The position numbers and the translations under genes are program-made. A DNA stretch of 64,000 nt from an uncultured Mediterraneibacter sp. GTDB taxonomy: Bacteria > Bacillota > Clostridia > Lachnospirales > Lachnospiraceae. Shown here one piece after another: positions 25,299-35,709 of the stretch; positions within the stretch are counted from its first letter, which is position 1, and each line of letters opens with the position of its first letter. Under the pieces are notes generated by a model, which was given only the letters and a program-made list of their open reading frames with translations, was not told the origin of the DNA and did no database searches. The DNA lies in the NCBI GenBank assembly GCA_944383695.1, contig CALWQP010000009.1, forward strand, positions 18,878-82,877, given 5' to 3'.

Positions 25299-27239
25299 TT
25301 AGTACAGCTTTGCGCCCGCCGGAATCCGGTCATCCACCATCAGAAGATTCAGTCCCTCATGACCGTCTTCCTCATGCACTGCCGAGATCAGCATACCTTC
25401 GGAATCAATTCCCATCATCTTCCTTGGCGGCAGGTTTACAATAGCGATCGCCGTCTTTCCAACCAGTTCTTCCGGTTCGTAATACTCGTGAATACCACTT
25501 AAAATCGTACGTTTCCGGTCTGTTCCGTCGTTCAGAGTGAACTTCAGAAGCTTCTTTGACTTCGGAACCGCCTCGCATGCTTCAATCTTCACAGCACGGA
25601 AATCAGACTTGCTGAATGTTTCAAAATCAACAGATTCCTCAAAAAGAGGCTCGATCTTCACATTGGAAAAATCGATCTTTTCAGCCGGGTTCCCTTCGGC
25701 TTTTGCTGTTTCTGAAGCTGCCTTTTCCGCCTTCTTAGAGCTGTCAGAACCGCCGATGCTCTTCATCGTCGGGAACAGGAGCACGTCCCTGATCGCCGCA
25801 GAATCCGTGAGCAGCATGCACATCCTGTCGATACCGAAACCGATACCACCTGTCGGCGGCATACCGATTTCCAGAGCGTTCAGGAAATCTTCATCTGTTG
25901 TGTTTGCTTCCTCATCGCCCTGCGCCAGCAGCTCTTCCTGCGCCTTAAAGCGCGCTCTCTGATCGATCGGATCATTCAGCTCGGAGTATGCGTTGGCCAT
26001 CTCCCAGCCGTTCATAAAGAACTCGAACCGCTCCACATAATCCGGGTTTTCCGGTTTCTTCTTCGTCAGCGGTGAAATCTCGATGGGATGATCGGTAACA
26101 AAGGTCGGCTGGATCAGGTGGTCTTCTGCGAACTCTTCAAAGAAGAGGGAGAGAATGTCGCCCTTCTTGTGGCGCTCCTCAAACTCTACATTATACTTCT
26201 TCGCCAGTTCTCTTGCCTGCTCCAGAGTCTCTACTTCATTCCAGTCCACGCCCGCATATTTCTTCACTGCGTCAACCATGGTGATTCGCTCAAAAGGCTT
26301 ACCCAGATCCATCTCTACGCCGTTGTACACGATTTTCGTTGTGCCAAGCACTTCCTGCGCCACATGACGGTACAGATTCTCTGTCAGATCCATCATGCCG
26401 TTGTAGTCCGTGTACGCCTGGTACAGCTCCATGAGAGTAAACTCAGGATTGTGCCTTGTGTCAAGACCTTCGTTACGGAACACGCGCCCGATCTCATAAA
26501 CCTTCTCCAGACCGCCCACGATCAGTCTCTTCAGATACAGTTCAAGGGAAATACGGAGCTTGAAGTCCTCATCCAGCGCATTGAAATGTGTCTCAAACGG
26601 TCTTGCCGCAGCGCCGCCCGCATTGCTCACAAGGATCGGCGTCTCCACTTCCATAAAACCTTCGCCGTCCAGATATTTTCTGATCGCACTCAGAATCCTG
26701 GAACGCTTGATAAAGGTATCTTTTACATCCGGGTTCATGATCAGATCCACATATCTCTGGCGGTAGCGGATGTCCGTGTTCGTCAGGCCGTGGAACTTCT
26801 CCGGGAGAATCTGCAGGCTCTTGGAAAGCAGTGTCACATGAGATGCATGAATAGAAATCTCGCCTGTCTTTGTCTTAAAGACTTCGCCTTCAATTCCGAC
26901 CACATCGCCTACATCCAGCTTCTTGAACTCTTTGTAGTTCTCCTCGCCCACGCTGTCTCTTGCCACATAGGACTGGATGTTGCCCTTCAGGTCCTGGACA
27001 TTACAGAAGGAAGCTTTTCCCATAACGCGCTTGGACATCATACGTCCTGCGATGGACACCTGTTTTCCTTCCAGTTCATCGTAGTTATCTTTCATCTCCT
27101 GGCTGTGATGGGTCTGGTCATATTTGGTGGTCACGAACGGATCTTTTCCGTTCTGCTGCAGTTCTGCCAGCTTTTCCCGGCGCACCTTCCTCAACTGGTT
27201 CAGATCTGGTTCCTGTACATTTTTCTGCTCCTGCGACAC
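25299..27239 (-). CDS. lysS: Lysyl-tRNA synthetase (class II) with C-terminal tRNA-binding domain
   Basis: Charges tRNA-Lys. N-terminal OB-fold anticodon domain (about 60-160, [18 protein letters not shown]), class II catalytic core with motif 2 ([22 protein letters not shown]) seen in parts and motif 3 ([14 protein letters not shown]), then an unusual extra domain (about 535-646; [30 protein letters not shown]) of the Trbp111/EMAPII type found in MetRS. I place the start at GTG 27237-27239 because AAAGGAGAAAGGAA precedes it; the ATG six codons upstream overlaps that site and lacks one of its own. Last gene of coaX-dusB-greA-lysS. Confidence 0.95.
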   Translation of the reverse strand: MSQEQKNVQEPDLNQLRKVRREKLAELQQNGKDPFVTTKYDQTHHSQEMKDNYDELEGKQVSIAGRMMSKRVMGKASFCNVQDLKGNIQSYVARDSVGEENYKEFKKLDVGDVVGIEGEVFKTKTGEISIHASHVTLLSKSLQILPEKFHGLTNTDIRYRQRYVDLIMNPDVKDTFIKRSRILSAIRKYLDGEGFMEVETPILVSNAGGAAARPFETHFNALDEDFKLRISLELYLKRLIVGGLEKVYEIGRVFRNEGLDTRHNPEFTLMELYQAYTDYNGMMDLTENLYRHVAQEVLGTTKIVYNGVEMDLGKPFERITMVDAVKKYAGVDWNEVETLEQARELAKKYNVEFEERHKKGDILSLFFEEFAEDHLIQPTFVTDHPIEISPLTKKKPENPDYVERFEFFMNGWEMANAYSELNDPIDQRARFKAQEELLAQGDEEANTTDEDFLNALEIGMPPTGGIGFGIDRMCMLLTDSAAIRDVLLFPTMKSIGGSDSSKKAEKAASETAKAEGNPAEKIDFSNVKIEPLFEESVDFETFSKSDFRAVKIEACEAVPKSKKLLKFTLNDGTDRKRTILSGIHEYYEPEELVGKTAIAIVNLPPRKMMGIDSEGMLISAVHEEDGHEGLNLLMVDDRIPAGAKLY

Positions 27240-27266
27240 TTTCCTTTCTCCTTTCATATGCGAATT

Positions 27267-27295
27267 CAGACCTCTTAAAGAGATTAAGAGGTCTG
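27267..27295. other. Perfect 10-base-pair hairpin between greA and lysS
   Basis: CAGACCTCTT and AAGAGGTCTG flank a 9-base loop, just before the lysS ribosome-binding site. Neither strand has a following T run, so it is more likely a processing, stability or attenuation structure than an intrinsic terminator. Confidence 0.55.
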
Positions 27296-27310
27296 TATCA
27301 CGTCATCTGT

Positions 27311-27796
27311 TTACTTTGAACGGCTGATCTCAAGTATTTTATACTGAATATCACCTGCCTGTGTCTCCACACTGACAACATCTCCGACTTGCTTCCCCAG
27401 GAGAGCCTGGCCTACCGGAGACTCGTTGGAAATCTTTCCCTCCAGGCTGTTGGCCTCTGTGGAGCCGACAATCTTGAATTCCATCTCCTCGTCATATGTG
27501 ATATCAAATACTTTTACCGTACATCCCACATTGATCTTGTCAAAGTCGACTTCATCTTCGACAACAACTTCCGCATTCTTGAGGATGCCTTCCAGTTCTT
27601 CGATGCGCGCTTCAATATCCCTCTGCTCGTCCTTCGCGGCATCGTACTCTGCATTCTCCGAGAGGTCGCCCTGCTCTCTCGCTTCCTTGATCTTGGCCGC
27701 GACTTCCTTCCTTTTGACAACTTTAAGATTCTCAAGCTCATCCTCGAGTGCCTTTAATCCGGCATAAGTAAGTAATCTTTTTTTTGCCTCTGCCAT
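27311..27796 (-). CDS. greA: Transcription elongation factor GreA
   Basis: Rescues backtracked RNA polymerase by stimulating transcript cleavage. 161 residues: N-terminal coiled coil (about 1-75) with the acidic tip stretch [18 protein letters not shown], then the FKBP-like C-terminal domain ending [20 protein letters not shown]. Full length. It follows dusB and precedes lysS, a common Clostridial order. Confidence 0.96.
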   Translation of the reverse strand: MAEAKKRLLTYAGLKALEDELENLKVVKRKEVAAKIKEAREQGDLSENAEYDAAKDEQRDIEARIEELEGILKNAEVVVEDEVDFDKINVGCTVKVFDITYDEEMEFKIVGSTEANSLEGKISNESPVGQALLGKQVGDVVSVETQAGDIQYKILEISRSK

Positions 27797-27907
27797 GGTA
27801 ACTCTCCCTTTCTGTTTCTTACATTTCTGTCTATCCTGCGCAGGAAATTTTCTCCCTGTATGCTGTCATTTAAGTCTATTTCACAATTTCAATATTATAA
27901 CCAAAGA

Positions 27908-28867
27908 CTATAATGATGTCAAGAGATTTTCCAGTTCTCTGTACGTCTCCACCTGGTTGATCTGATCCCTCAGACGGGCCGCATTTGTGATGCCTTTTGT
28001 ATACCATGAGACATGTTTTCTCATCTCTCTGATACCGCAGTATTCCCCCTTGTATTCCAGCTGAAGCCGGGCATGGCGCAGCATCATCCTGCGCAGCTCG
28101 TCTTTATCTGGTCTTGGCGGAACCTGCCCGGTCTCCTCATACGATATCAGCTCTGAGAAGATCCACGGATTCCCCTGAGCGCCTCTCGCGATCATGATCC
28201 CATCGCATCCGGTCATGCGGACCATCTCCTCTGCCTTCTGAGGGCTCGTCACATCACCGCTTCCGATCACCGGGATGGACACCGACTCCTTCACCTGCCG
28301 GATGATATCCCAGTCTGCCTTCCCACTGTAATACTGTTCCCGCGTCCTGCCGTGCACAGCCACCGCCGAAGCTCCTGCTTCCTCGATGATCTTCGCGATC
28401 TCCGGCGCATTGACATGCTCATCATCAAAGCCTTTCCTGATCTTTACAGTAACCGGTTTTTCTATGGCCTTTACTATGGAACTGACGATGTCATAGACCA
28501 GCTTCGGTTCTTTCATCAAAGCAGAGCCCTCGCCGTTTTTTACCACTTTCGGCACCGGACAGCCCATATTGATATCCAAGATGGAAAATGGGCGATCTTC
28601 GATGCGCTTCGCCATCTCCCCCATGATCTTCGGGTCAGAGCCAAAGAGCTGAAGGGAGACCGGCGGCTCGTCAGTATGGATCGTGAGCAGACTTTCTGTA
28701 TTTTTGTTGTTGTAGAAGATGGCTTTCGCGCTCACCATCTCCATGCACAAAAGCCCTGCACCCTGCTCTTTGCACAGCAGACGAAATGGCAGGTCCGTCA
28801 CACCTGCCATGGGGCCTAATATATATCTGTTTTTAAGTTCTACATTTCCTATCTTTAAACTCTTCAT
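27908..28867 (-). CDS. dusB: tRNA-dihydrouridine synthase
   Basis: Flavin-dependent reduction of uridines in tRNA. 319 residues, TIM barrel with YILGPMAGVTDLPFR at the N-terminus, the catalytic Cys in DINMGCPVPKVVKNGEGS, VTVKIRKGFD and the FMN phosphate site PVIGSGDVTSPQKAEEM ... DGIMIARGAQGNPW. A helical C-terminal tRNA-binding domain follows. It begins 13 bases after coaX on the same strand. Confidence 0.95.
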   Translation of the reverse strand: MKSLKIGNVELKNRYILGPMAGVTDLPFRLLCKEQGAGLLCMEMVSAKAIFYNNKNTESLLTIHTDEPPVSLQLFGSDPKIMGEMAKRIEDRPFSILDINMGCPVPKVVKNGEGSALMKEPKLVYDIVSSIVKAIEKPVTVKIRKGFDDEHVNAPEIAKIIEEAGASAVAVHGRTREQYYSGKADWDIIRQVKESVSIPVIGSGDVTSPQKAEEMVRMTGCDGIMIARGAQGNPWIFSELISYEETGQVPPRPDKDELRRMMLRHARLQLEYKGEYCGIREMRKHVSWYTKGITNAARLRDQINQVETYRELENLLTSL

Positions 28868-28880
28868 GTCCGTTCTTCTG

Positions 28881-29654
28881 TCAGTTCTCCTTTATCCTGT
28901 CGTAAATCATCCTCAATCCGTTCAGCGTGAGCTGGGGGTCATACAGGTCGATGCAGTCCGTCTCCTTTGCAATGATCTTCCCCAGCCCGCCTGTGGCGAT
29001 CACATAGGCGTCCTGCCAGCCTGATTCTTTTTTCATCCGTTTTACGATATATTCTGTCTGGCCGATCGCACCGAACACAAGACCTCCCTGCATACCGGAC
29101 ACTGTCTCCCGTGCAAGAATGGATTCCGGCTTCCTGATCTGGATCGCAGGCAGCATCGCCGCGCCTCCCCAGAGTGACCGTCCGGCGGTCTCGATGCCGG
29201 GCGCGATGATGCACGCCTCCAGCGTGCCATCCGGTCCGATCAGGTCGTATGTGGTCGCTGTTCCGAAATCAATGACGATAGCCGGACCTTTGGCCATCTC
29301 ATATCCTGCCACTGCATTGACAATCCGGTCCGCGCCTGTCCTGGATGGGTGCTCTGTATTGACCCGGATTCCGGAAGGCGTCTCATGGGATACAATGATC
29401 GGCGTGATATGAAGATATTTGATAATACCGCTGGTCAGGGAATGCATGATGTCCGGCACAACAGACGCGATTATGACAGCATCGATTTCCTTCGGGTCGA
29501 TTCCCCGATGTTCCAGTATGCCGCAGATTGTCATTCCGTATTCATCCGATGTCCTCTGCCTCTTTGTTGTCATGCGGAACATGCCTGGAAGAAATTCACC
29601 CGCAAACGCTCCCATTGTGATATTCGTATTTCCTACATCGATCGTCAGCAGCAT
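28881..29654 (-). CDS. coaX: Type III pantothenate kinase
   Basis: First step of coenzyme A synthesis from pantothenate. From ATG 29652-29654 (GGAGGGACAGCTC before it) the protein is 257 residues, the normal CoaX length. An open frame to 29735 would add 27 residues including two copies of KTGLS encoded by a 21-base repeat, and is rejected. Motifs: MLLTIDVGNTNITMG (phosphate binding), HPSRTGADRIVNAVAGYE, VIDFGTATTYDLI and GGAAMLPAIQIR. First gene of the coaX-dusB-greA-lysS group. Confidence 0.94.
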   Translation of the reverse strand: MLLTIDVGNTNITMGAFAGEFLPGMFRMTTKRQRTSDEYGMTICGILEHRGIDPKEIDAVIIASVVPDIMHSLTSGIIKYLHITPIIVSHETPSGIRVNTEHPSRTGADRIVNAVAGYEMAKGPAIVIDFGTATTYDLIGPDGTLEACIIAPGIETAGRSLWGGAAMLPAIQIRKPESILARETVSGMQGGLVFGAIGQTEYIVKRMKKESGWQDAYVIATGGLGKIIAKETDCIDLYDPQLTLNGLRMIYDRIKEN

Positions 29655-29684
29655 GAGCTGTCCCTCCTTCTGTTCTGTCTCCTT

Positions 29685-29723
29685 CGCAGAAAGTCCTGTC
29701 TTCCTCACAGAAAGTCCTGTCTT
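29685..29723. repeat. Two tandem copies of a 21-base unit upstream of coaX
   Basis: CGCAGAAAGTCCTGTCTT at 29685 and CACAGAAAGTCCTGTCTT at 29706, 21 bases apart, in the coaX leader about 30 bases before the start. Confidence 0.65.
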
Positions 29724-29901
29724 ACATTTTCCCACATCAGCTGTTTTTGTACATTGTTTATCATATCAGGGAGCGATCCGCTCCGTCAATGGCTTTCTTA
29801 ACGGCAGAAACCCGGCGGAACATCGTCCCGGCGGGTTTCTGTATTACACTGTACGATCCATGGGAGGTTTCTCCCTTCTATTTTTCCAGCGTATTTCTTT
29901 G

Positions 29902-32900
29902 TTATATATTTCTTCTCTTTCTGACGGTCAGTACTCCCGCAGCTGCCAGAACTGATACGGCCAATAATACGATGCTCGGCGCTGCGTCAGCTTTGTCGCC
30001 TGAAGCTACAGCCGCAGCCTTATTCGCATCAGGCTGACCTGTCCCGGCTGATGTTCCGTCTCCTGCGGAGCCTTTCAGGGTCAGCGCCTTTTCCGCCTGA
30101 TCGAACGCTTCAAGCGCCGCTGTAAACCTGGCCGCTGATACATTGTCCAGATTGTTGAGCATATCCTTTAAGACCTGGTATGCCGCCAGATAAGCTCTTG
30201 CAGACCCATCCGTATATCTGGATGTATCTTCCAGGATGATGCCATTTACTGTGTCAGCCGCGTAGTTCTTATCCACTTTTCTCTCAAGGGCTCTTACGGC
30301 CTGGTCAATGGCGTTGAACGCGTTCTGGACCTGTTCTTTCGTTCCGTTTTCATAAAGCGCTTCTGCTCCCATGATCTCAGCCTGCAGGGCGTTATATCCG
30401 TCCGCAAGATATGCGTCTCCATTGCTGTATGCCGCTTTGACGCCGTCCACCTTTGTTTTCAGTCCGCCGATCCACACGAGAGCGTTCTTCGCATCCGTAA
30501 GATCAGCCACCGCCCTCTCAGCCTCTGCGCCGCTCATGCTGTCTGCCTTTCCCGCCAGCTCGTCAGCCAGTGTCTTAGCCGTATTGTAAGATGCTGTCGT
30601 GTATTCCGCCGCATCCAGCGCCCGGATCTCTTCGATCAGCCCTTTCAGCGCTGAAGTGTCCGCCAGTGTTTTCAGTGCATCTCTCGCATCGGTAAGCGCT
30701 TTCACTGCCGCTGATACCGACTCATCAGTACCGCTTACCAGAGCTTCTTTTGCCTGCTCGTATGCCGCTTTATAAGCTGTCCAGGTTTCGTCTGTATAGA
30801 GAGTCTCATCTTTGCCTTCATATTCTTTGATCAGCTCCGGAAGCTCATCCACCTGTACAAGGCCGTCCCATGCAGTCCTGAGATTTTCAGATGCTGTCCG
30901 GAATACATCGGGCGCCTGCGCCTCAGTCTCATTTGCTGTAAATACATCGTTAAGCGCTCCGTGTGCGTCTGCCAGAGCCTTATAGGAGTTCACTGTATAG
31001 AGTTTCTCCGGCTCTGTCACACTGTCTGTAAATGCCTTTACGTCCTCTGCAAGCAGCCCTGCCTCTTCTCTGGCCGTTGGGTTGTATACCAGAGCGTCTT
31101 TAGCAGACTGAATCTCGGCAAGGAGCTCATTTACCATATCCACACTGATATTTGCCGGATCATTGAGTGCATTTTTAGCCGCATTGACTGCTTTTTGATA
31201 TGCTCTCCATGTGGATGACGTATAGTCTGCCTCCGCTGTCAGAGCATTGTTTACAGCATCCTGCACCTGTGACGCATCGCCTTTTATGGCTTGAGCATCC
31301 AAAGCGTTCTGGAGTGCCTGTACCGCGCTGTCCACAGTCTCCTGTGAAGCATTGGCATTGTCCTTAAGCGCCTCTGCCACTTTATATGCCGCGTCATATG
31401 CCGCCTTCGTGTCTGCCGTCCAGCCCGATGTGTCTGCCGGAGATCCCAGAAGCGCATTCAGCTTGTCTTTATTTACAGTCTCATATGTCTTTGTCCCTGC
31501 CGCCAGTTCAACAATATTCGGGGTCACACCCTCCCATTCGAGCTTCACATCAAGAATGCAGGTGTCATCAGGCATGATGAATTCGCTGATCGTCTGCGAA
31601 AGGATTCCCAGCGCTGTCCAGCCATCCGGGGCACCCAGTGTCCTCACAGACACCGCGGCATTGGAAAGGGCGCTGCTGTTCTGGATGACCTTCACTGAAT
31701 TTGCCTTTGTCGTGTCATCGGACAGATGATAGATCAGGGAGCCTGTATCTTCTGCCGGGACAAACATCGTGGAAAGATCCGAGTCAGACATATAAGCGTA
31801 TTTCCCATCAGGTGTGTCCTGCACATCACTCTCGTATGTAGGGTCATTCACTGTGGGGAGATACTCGCCGTCGTTGATCTCCAGTTCATTGATCTTCAGC
31901 CAGTGACTGTCATTCTTTGTCACTTCCAGCTTGATATAGCGCGCCTGCTGACTGATGCCCTCTGCCGATTTTGTGTTCCATGACACTTCGTGTACCGGAA
32001 GGCTTCCTGTGATTGTGTCCGCTTCTCCTTCTGCCCTTCCAATCTCAAGAACAGATGTCCACTTCTGATTATCCGTCGACACGGAAATCCTCATATATCT
32101 CGGATAGTCGTTGTCACTGTCTCCGCACACGATCTTCAACTTATCCAGGGTGATCTCCTGTCCCAGATCATAAACTGTAGCTTTTCCGGCTCTCTGCTCT
32201 GCGCCAAACCATACAAATGTTGTCCGGTCGCCGTCGAACAGCGCCAAAGGATTATTTCCTGCTCCGTACAGGGCGCCCAGCTCATTCGAGGCCATCGATT
32301 TCTCATAGACCTCCACAGTCGTCACGGAAAGCTCTGCGATGTCCGCTGTCACCTCACTGTCAGTCAAATTGATCAGCCGGATGTACCTTGCATTTTTATC
32401 CGTCTGCTGCCCTGCCGTAACTGTCTCCCACTCATGTCCGTTAATAGAAGTCTGAAGTGTCAATGCATCGCCTGTCACCGTTGAAGTGATCGTATCCAGT
32501 TCATGTATGCGGTCCAGCTTCAGTCCGATATATTCATCCGCTCCAAGGGTTATATTTTCAGCCGGAACGAGAGCCGCGCTGTCGTCCAGGTAGTCTGCCG
32601 GAAGCGAGATATATTTATCTACGTTTGTATATGCGGTCCCATTGTGAACGATTTTCGCATTTACTTCAAATTCACGGATACCGAACCAGTTATGCTGATA
32701 TGCATTATTTTTCAGACGTACATACTGGGCTTCGATATTCCGATCCGACAGGTCAATATCGATTTCCCGCTGTTCGTTGTAAGTTTCAATATCCTTCCAG
32801 TCCGTTCCATCCAAAGAGTATTGAAGTGTGGCATTTTTCATATAATCATTACTTGAAGCATTTGGCGCCTGAAATATACGTATACTTCCGAGGGTGATCG

Positions 32901-35466
32901 GCTGACTCAGCTTCACGCCAAAGTAATCTCCTGCGATCATAGAATCTTTATTGGCGGTATCATTCTGTCTGACATTGTAGTGGACGCTGGTACTGTCGCT
33001 TCCATCAATAGCGTTTCCTTCGGAACCGCTGTACACAGTCCACCCATCTGTCGTGCGGATCACTTCGCTTGTGAACTCCGGCGCCCCTGTGTCCGGCTCA
33101 AACGCCAGTTTGAATTCCCTCATTGCCGGCCACTTTGGATTTGTGTCAGTATCTGACTTCGCCACAGTACAGATATAGCGCACCGCGACGACATTATCGA
33201 TCTTAATATTGTTTACAGAGACCCTTTCCTGATAACCTGTATATTCTGCATTCTGGACCACGTCGTTCCAGTCTGTCCCATTTGATGTATACTGAAGTTT
33301 CGCTGTATAGAAGGTGTCCTGGGGCTTACTTGTGGTCCCATTCAGGATATCCACGCCGTAAATCGTTGCCGGAACGCTCAGATCCACCTGGAAATACTGG
33401 TCTCTGGCCGCATAGTCTCCATACCATGCAAACGTCCCATCGTCCCCATCTATGATATTCTCGATCTTTCCATTGTAAAAACTGCTGAAGCTGGATGACG
33501 CCGTCAACTTCAACCCTTCGCCTCCCAGCACATAATCGTTGATGTCATTTCCGATAGCCTCCTGGATCGTCTCAGCCAGCGGAATCAGATGGGTAGAGCC
33601 CGGGCTGACTACTACCATTCCGGAAATCCCCTGTTTCTTACAATTCCGGCTGCTTGTAAATGCAGCCTGCCCCTGTGTATACTGCTCATACGCCTCCGCC
33701 ATGCTGTTATTTTCCATGGCAATGGCTGCCGCGGCGTACGCTTTGATGGATGTCGCAAGGCTGCTCAGGGAATCTGTAAACGGCTTGACCTCTTCTTTCA
33801 GATTCTCATTCTGGCTGTTCGCATGGAAGGCGCTGCATGCATTGATGATCACATCCATCTCTTCCATCAGCCTGGCGCCGCTGTCCGCAATGGAAGTTCC
33901 GCCGGTAAGCGCGTTTTTAAACTCCGTGATCAGCGGCTGCAGTTCCTCCGACTCTGCCAGCACGAGACCATGGTTGTTCGGCTGCGGATTTGACATATGT
34001 TTTGCCAGTATATGCAGTTCTTCTGCTGCATCAGGCTCGATGTATTTAAAGGAATCCGCCCAGCTCTGGTCGTCATCAAAAGCCTTCACATTCCATGCAT
34101 AGTCTGCCACAGCAAAAAGCGCCACCTTGGATGCCTCCGCTTCCTGCATGGGGTTCGTCACAACACCTTTTATGTCATCCACATTGATATCTGTATAGAG
34201 AAGGCTTCCTTTTCCCATCAAGAGACGCCCATTGTTGATATCATTTACAGGCCAGTTGAGCCAGAACAGCGGAGCGCGGCGTTCCGAGCCGCCTGTTGTA
34301 TTGTGTCTGCGGAAATGATCCAGTGTAGCCTGCTCCACAGGCTTGCACACTGCCTCGCCTGTCCAGAATATCTGGACTTCCTCCGGGAAGCCCGCATCGT
34401 AAGTGTTAAGCTCTGAATAGTCTCCCTGCCAGGAATGGTTATATCCTGCCGGGCAGAATACCGGATCGAGCACATCACCTTTTTCTTTTCCCCACTCTAC
34501 CACGGCTGTCATCACCTGAATGACGATCTCCTTGTTCAGGCTTCCCACATCATCGCCCAGCACGCCGAACTGGCGGACGCCTGCGCTGTACAGCTGCTCG
34601 AACTTATCCAGGAGTGAAGCGATCTCACCTTCTACATTATTGGCATTAAATCCGCCCATAAACGGATGTGCCGTCCAGACGAAGCGGCACTTGGACGCCG
34701 CTCCCGCGGCCACCATCTCTTTAATGCCTTCCAGTTCCTCATCCGGATACAGTTCTCTCCACTTGTTGGTATGATAAGGATCGTCTTTCGGCGCGAACAC
34801 GTAGGCCGTCATCTTAAATTCCCCGCCGAACTTCATGAGGGAGATCCTGTCTTCGTTAGACCACGGTATCCCATAATATCCCTCGATGAACCCTCTCGTC
34901 TGTGTATCCGCATAATCCCTGATCTCAAAGCTGCGGATCGTGGAGCCGTCCATCTGGCTGAAGATATGCTTCAGTGACGTGATCCCATAAAACACCGCGT
35001 CCGTATCCCTGCCCAGGATACAGATCTCGTCTTTCGAGGAACGGACATAGTGTCCGCCGTATTCGCCGAAAATAGCCTCATCGGGGCTGTATGTATCCGC
35101 GATATAACTGCCCGCAGATTCACCGGAGCCGTATGTACCGACAAAAACATTCGTCACACCGTCTTTCTTTTCAGAAGATGTGGTGACCGTCTTTCCTTTC
35201 GACTCAAGAATCTCAGTCAGCCGGTTCTTTGTCGCGTCATCAATGGTCGTGTCATAAACAACATTCACCTCGCTGCGGATGACCCAGCCCTCCCCTTCTT
35301 CATACGTGATGTCGTGGGGCGTGGGATAGATTTCATAAATTATCTCGTCCCCTTCCGCGGCTTCTGCCCGGACCTGCGGGAGAAGTCCGAGACTCCCCGC
35401 CAACATGGCGAATGCCAGCAGGACTGCCAAAATCCGCCTTGTATTCTTCCTCTCTGTCTTTTTCAC
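29902..35466 (-). CDS. Secreted GH84 beta-N-acetylhexosaminidase with carbohydrate-binding and FIVAR modules
   Basis: About 1854 residues. From GTG 35464-35466 (AAAGGAGGAAAGAGC in front; TSS predicted downstream of the first ATG) it has a signal peptide (RRILAVLLAFAMLAGSLG), a GH84 N-domain (about 45-185), and the catalytic barrel with the Asp pair D305-D306 in FGVLGDDVGS, flanked by RGFIEGYYGIPWS. Then come a helical region, about three F5/8 type C (CBM32-like) modules (about 670-820, 840-1000, 1085-1230), a Ser/Thr-rich region and several FIVAR-like helical repeats (about 1360-1790). The C-terminus is a membrane helix plus RKRRNI after ASGDKADAAPS, a wall-sorting-like tail without a clear LPxTG. 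It probably trims GlcNAc from mucin or host glycans at the cell surface. Confidence 0.9.
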   Translation of the reverse strand: MKKTERKNTRRILAVLLAFAMLAGSLGLLPQVRAEAAEGDEIIYEIYPTPHDITYEEGEGWVIRSEVNVVYDTTIDDATKNRLTEILESKGKTVTTSSEKKDGVTNVFVGTYGSGESAGSYIADTYSPDEAIFGEYGGHYVRSSKDEICILGRDTDAVFYGITSLKHIFSQMDGSTIRSFEIRDYADTQTRGFIEGYYGIPWSNEDRISLMKFGGEFKMTAYVFAPKDDPYHTNKWRELYPDEELEGIKEMVAAGAASKCRFVWTAHPFMGGFNANNVEGEIASLLDKFEQLYSAGVRQFGVLGDDVGSLNKEIVIQVMTAVVEWGKEKGDVLDPVFCPAGYNHSWQGDYSELNTYDAGFPEEVQIFWTGEAVCKPVEQATLDHFRRHNTTGGSERRAPLFWLNWPVNDINNGRLLMGKGSLLYTDINVDDIKGVVTNPMQEAEASKVALFAVADYAWNVKAFDDDQSWADSFKYIEPDAAEELHILAKHMSNPQPNNHGLVLAESEELQPLITEFKNALTGGTSIADSGARLMEEMDVIINACSAFHANSQNENLKEEVKPFTDSLSSLATSIKAYAAAAIAMENNSMAEAYEQYTQGQAAFTSSRNCKKQGISGMVVVSPGSTHLIPLAETIQEAIGNDINDYVLGGEGLKLTASSSFSSFYNGKIENIIDGDDGTFAWYGDYAARDQYFQVDLSVPATIYGVDILNGTTSKPQDTFYTAKLQYTSNGTDWNDVVQNAEYTGYQERVSVNNIKIDNVVAVRYICTVAKSDTDTNPKWPAMREFKLAFEPDTGAPEFTSEVIRTTDGWTVYSGSEGNAIDGSDSTSVHYNVRQNDTANKDSMIAGDYFGVKLSQPITLGSIRIFQAPNASSNDYMKNATLQYSLDGTDWKDIETYNEQREIDIDLSDRNIEAQYVRLKNNAYQHNWFGIREFEVNAKIVHNGTAYTNVDKYISLPADYLDDSAALVPAENITLGADEYIGLKLDRIHELDTITSTVTGDALTLQTSINGHEWETVTAGQQTDKNARYIRLINLTDSEVTADIAELSVTTVEVYEKSMASNELGALYGAGNNPLALFDGDRTTFVWFGAEQRAGKATVYDLGQEITLDKLKIVCGDSDNDYPRYMRISVSTDNQKWTSVLEIGRAEGEADTITGSLPVHEVSWNTKSAEGISQQARYIKLEVTKNDSHWLKINELEINDGEYLPTVNDPTYESDVQDTPDGKYAYMSDSDLSTMFVPAEDTGSLIYHLSDDTTKANSVKVIQNSSALSNAAVSVRTLGAPDGWTALGILSQTISEFIMPDDTCILDVKLEWEGVTPNIVELAAGTKTYETVNKDKLNALLGSPADTSGWTADTKAAYDAAYKVAEALKDNANASQETVDSAVQALQNALDAQAIKGDASQVQDAVNNALTAEADYTSSTWRAYQKAVNAAKNALNDPANISVDMVNELLAEIQSAKDALVYNPTAREEAGLLAEDVKAFTDSVTEPEKLYTVNSYKALADAHGALNDVFTANETEAQAPDVFRTASENLRTAWDGLVQVDELPELIKEYEGKDETLYTDETWTAYKAAYEQAKEALVSGTDESVSAAVKALTDARDALKTLADTSALKGLIEEIRALDAAEYTTASYNTAKTLADELAGKADSMSGAEAERAVADLTDAKNALVWIGGLKTKVDGVKAAYSNGDAYLADGYNALQAEIMGAEALYENGTKEQVQNAFNAIDQAVRALERKVDKNYAADTVNGIILEDTSRYTDGSARAYLAAYQVLKDMLNNLDNVSAARFTAALEAFDQAEKALTLKGSAGDGTSAGTGQPDANKAAAVASGDKADAAPSIVLLAVSVLAAAGVLTVRKRRNI

Positions 35467-35518
35467 GCTCTTTCCTCCTTTAGCCTTTACCTGATCTGCA
35501 CATTTTTGCGCTGTCTCA

Positions 35519-35547
35519 ATTATAACAATCATACAAAAAGAAGTAAA
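35519..35547 (-). promoter_or_regulatory. Promoter for the GH84 gene
   Basis: Minus strand TTTACT (35542-35547), 17-base spacer, TATAAT (35519-35524) with an extended TG just before it. Transcription would start near 35512, downstream of the ATG at 35532, which supports the GTG start at 35466. Confidence 0.65.
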
Positions 35548-35648
35548 TTCTTACTCCTCCCATTTTTTTATTTTGCCATTTTGCTCAATATCCCATTTTT
35601 TCTACCGCTGAAATGGGCCAGTTTCCATTGTTTATCGTCATTTCTACC

Positions 35649-35685
35649 AAAAAAATATCCATCCGAAGCGATTGCCTCAGATGGA
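35649..35685 (-). terminator. Terminator of the SCP2-to-ligase operon
   Basis: Minus strand TCCATCTGA pairs with TTCGGATGGA around a short loop (35658-35685), followed by TATTTTTTT (35649-35657). It lies 25 bases after the AMP-ligase stop. Confidence 0.85.
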
Positions 35686-35709
35686 CATTTATATGATGCA
35701 TCCCAATTG

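Noticed and set aside
26088..27278. A 396-codon open frame on the plus strand
   Set aside because: It lies wholly opposite lysS, has no domain signature and no ribosome-binding site.
27267..27295. Hairpin between greA and lysS as a terminator
   Set aside because: No T run follows on either strand, and the two genes belong to a conserved operon.
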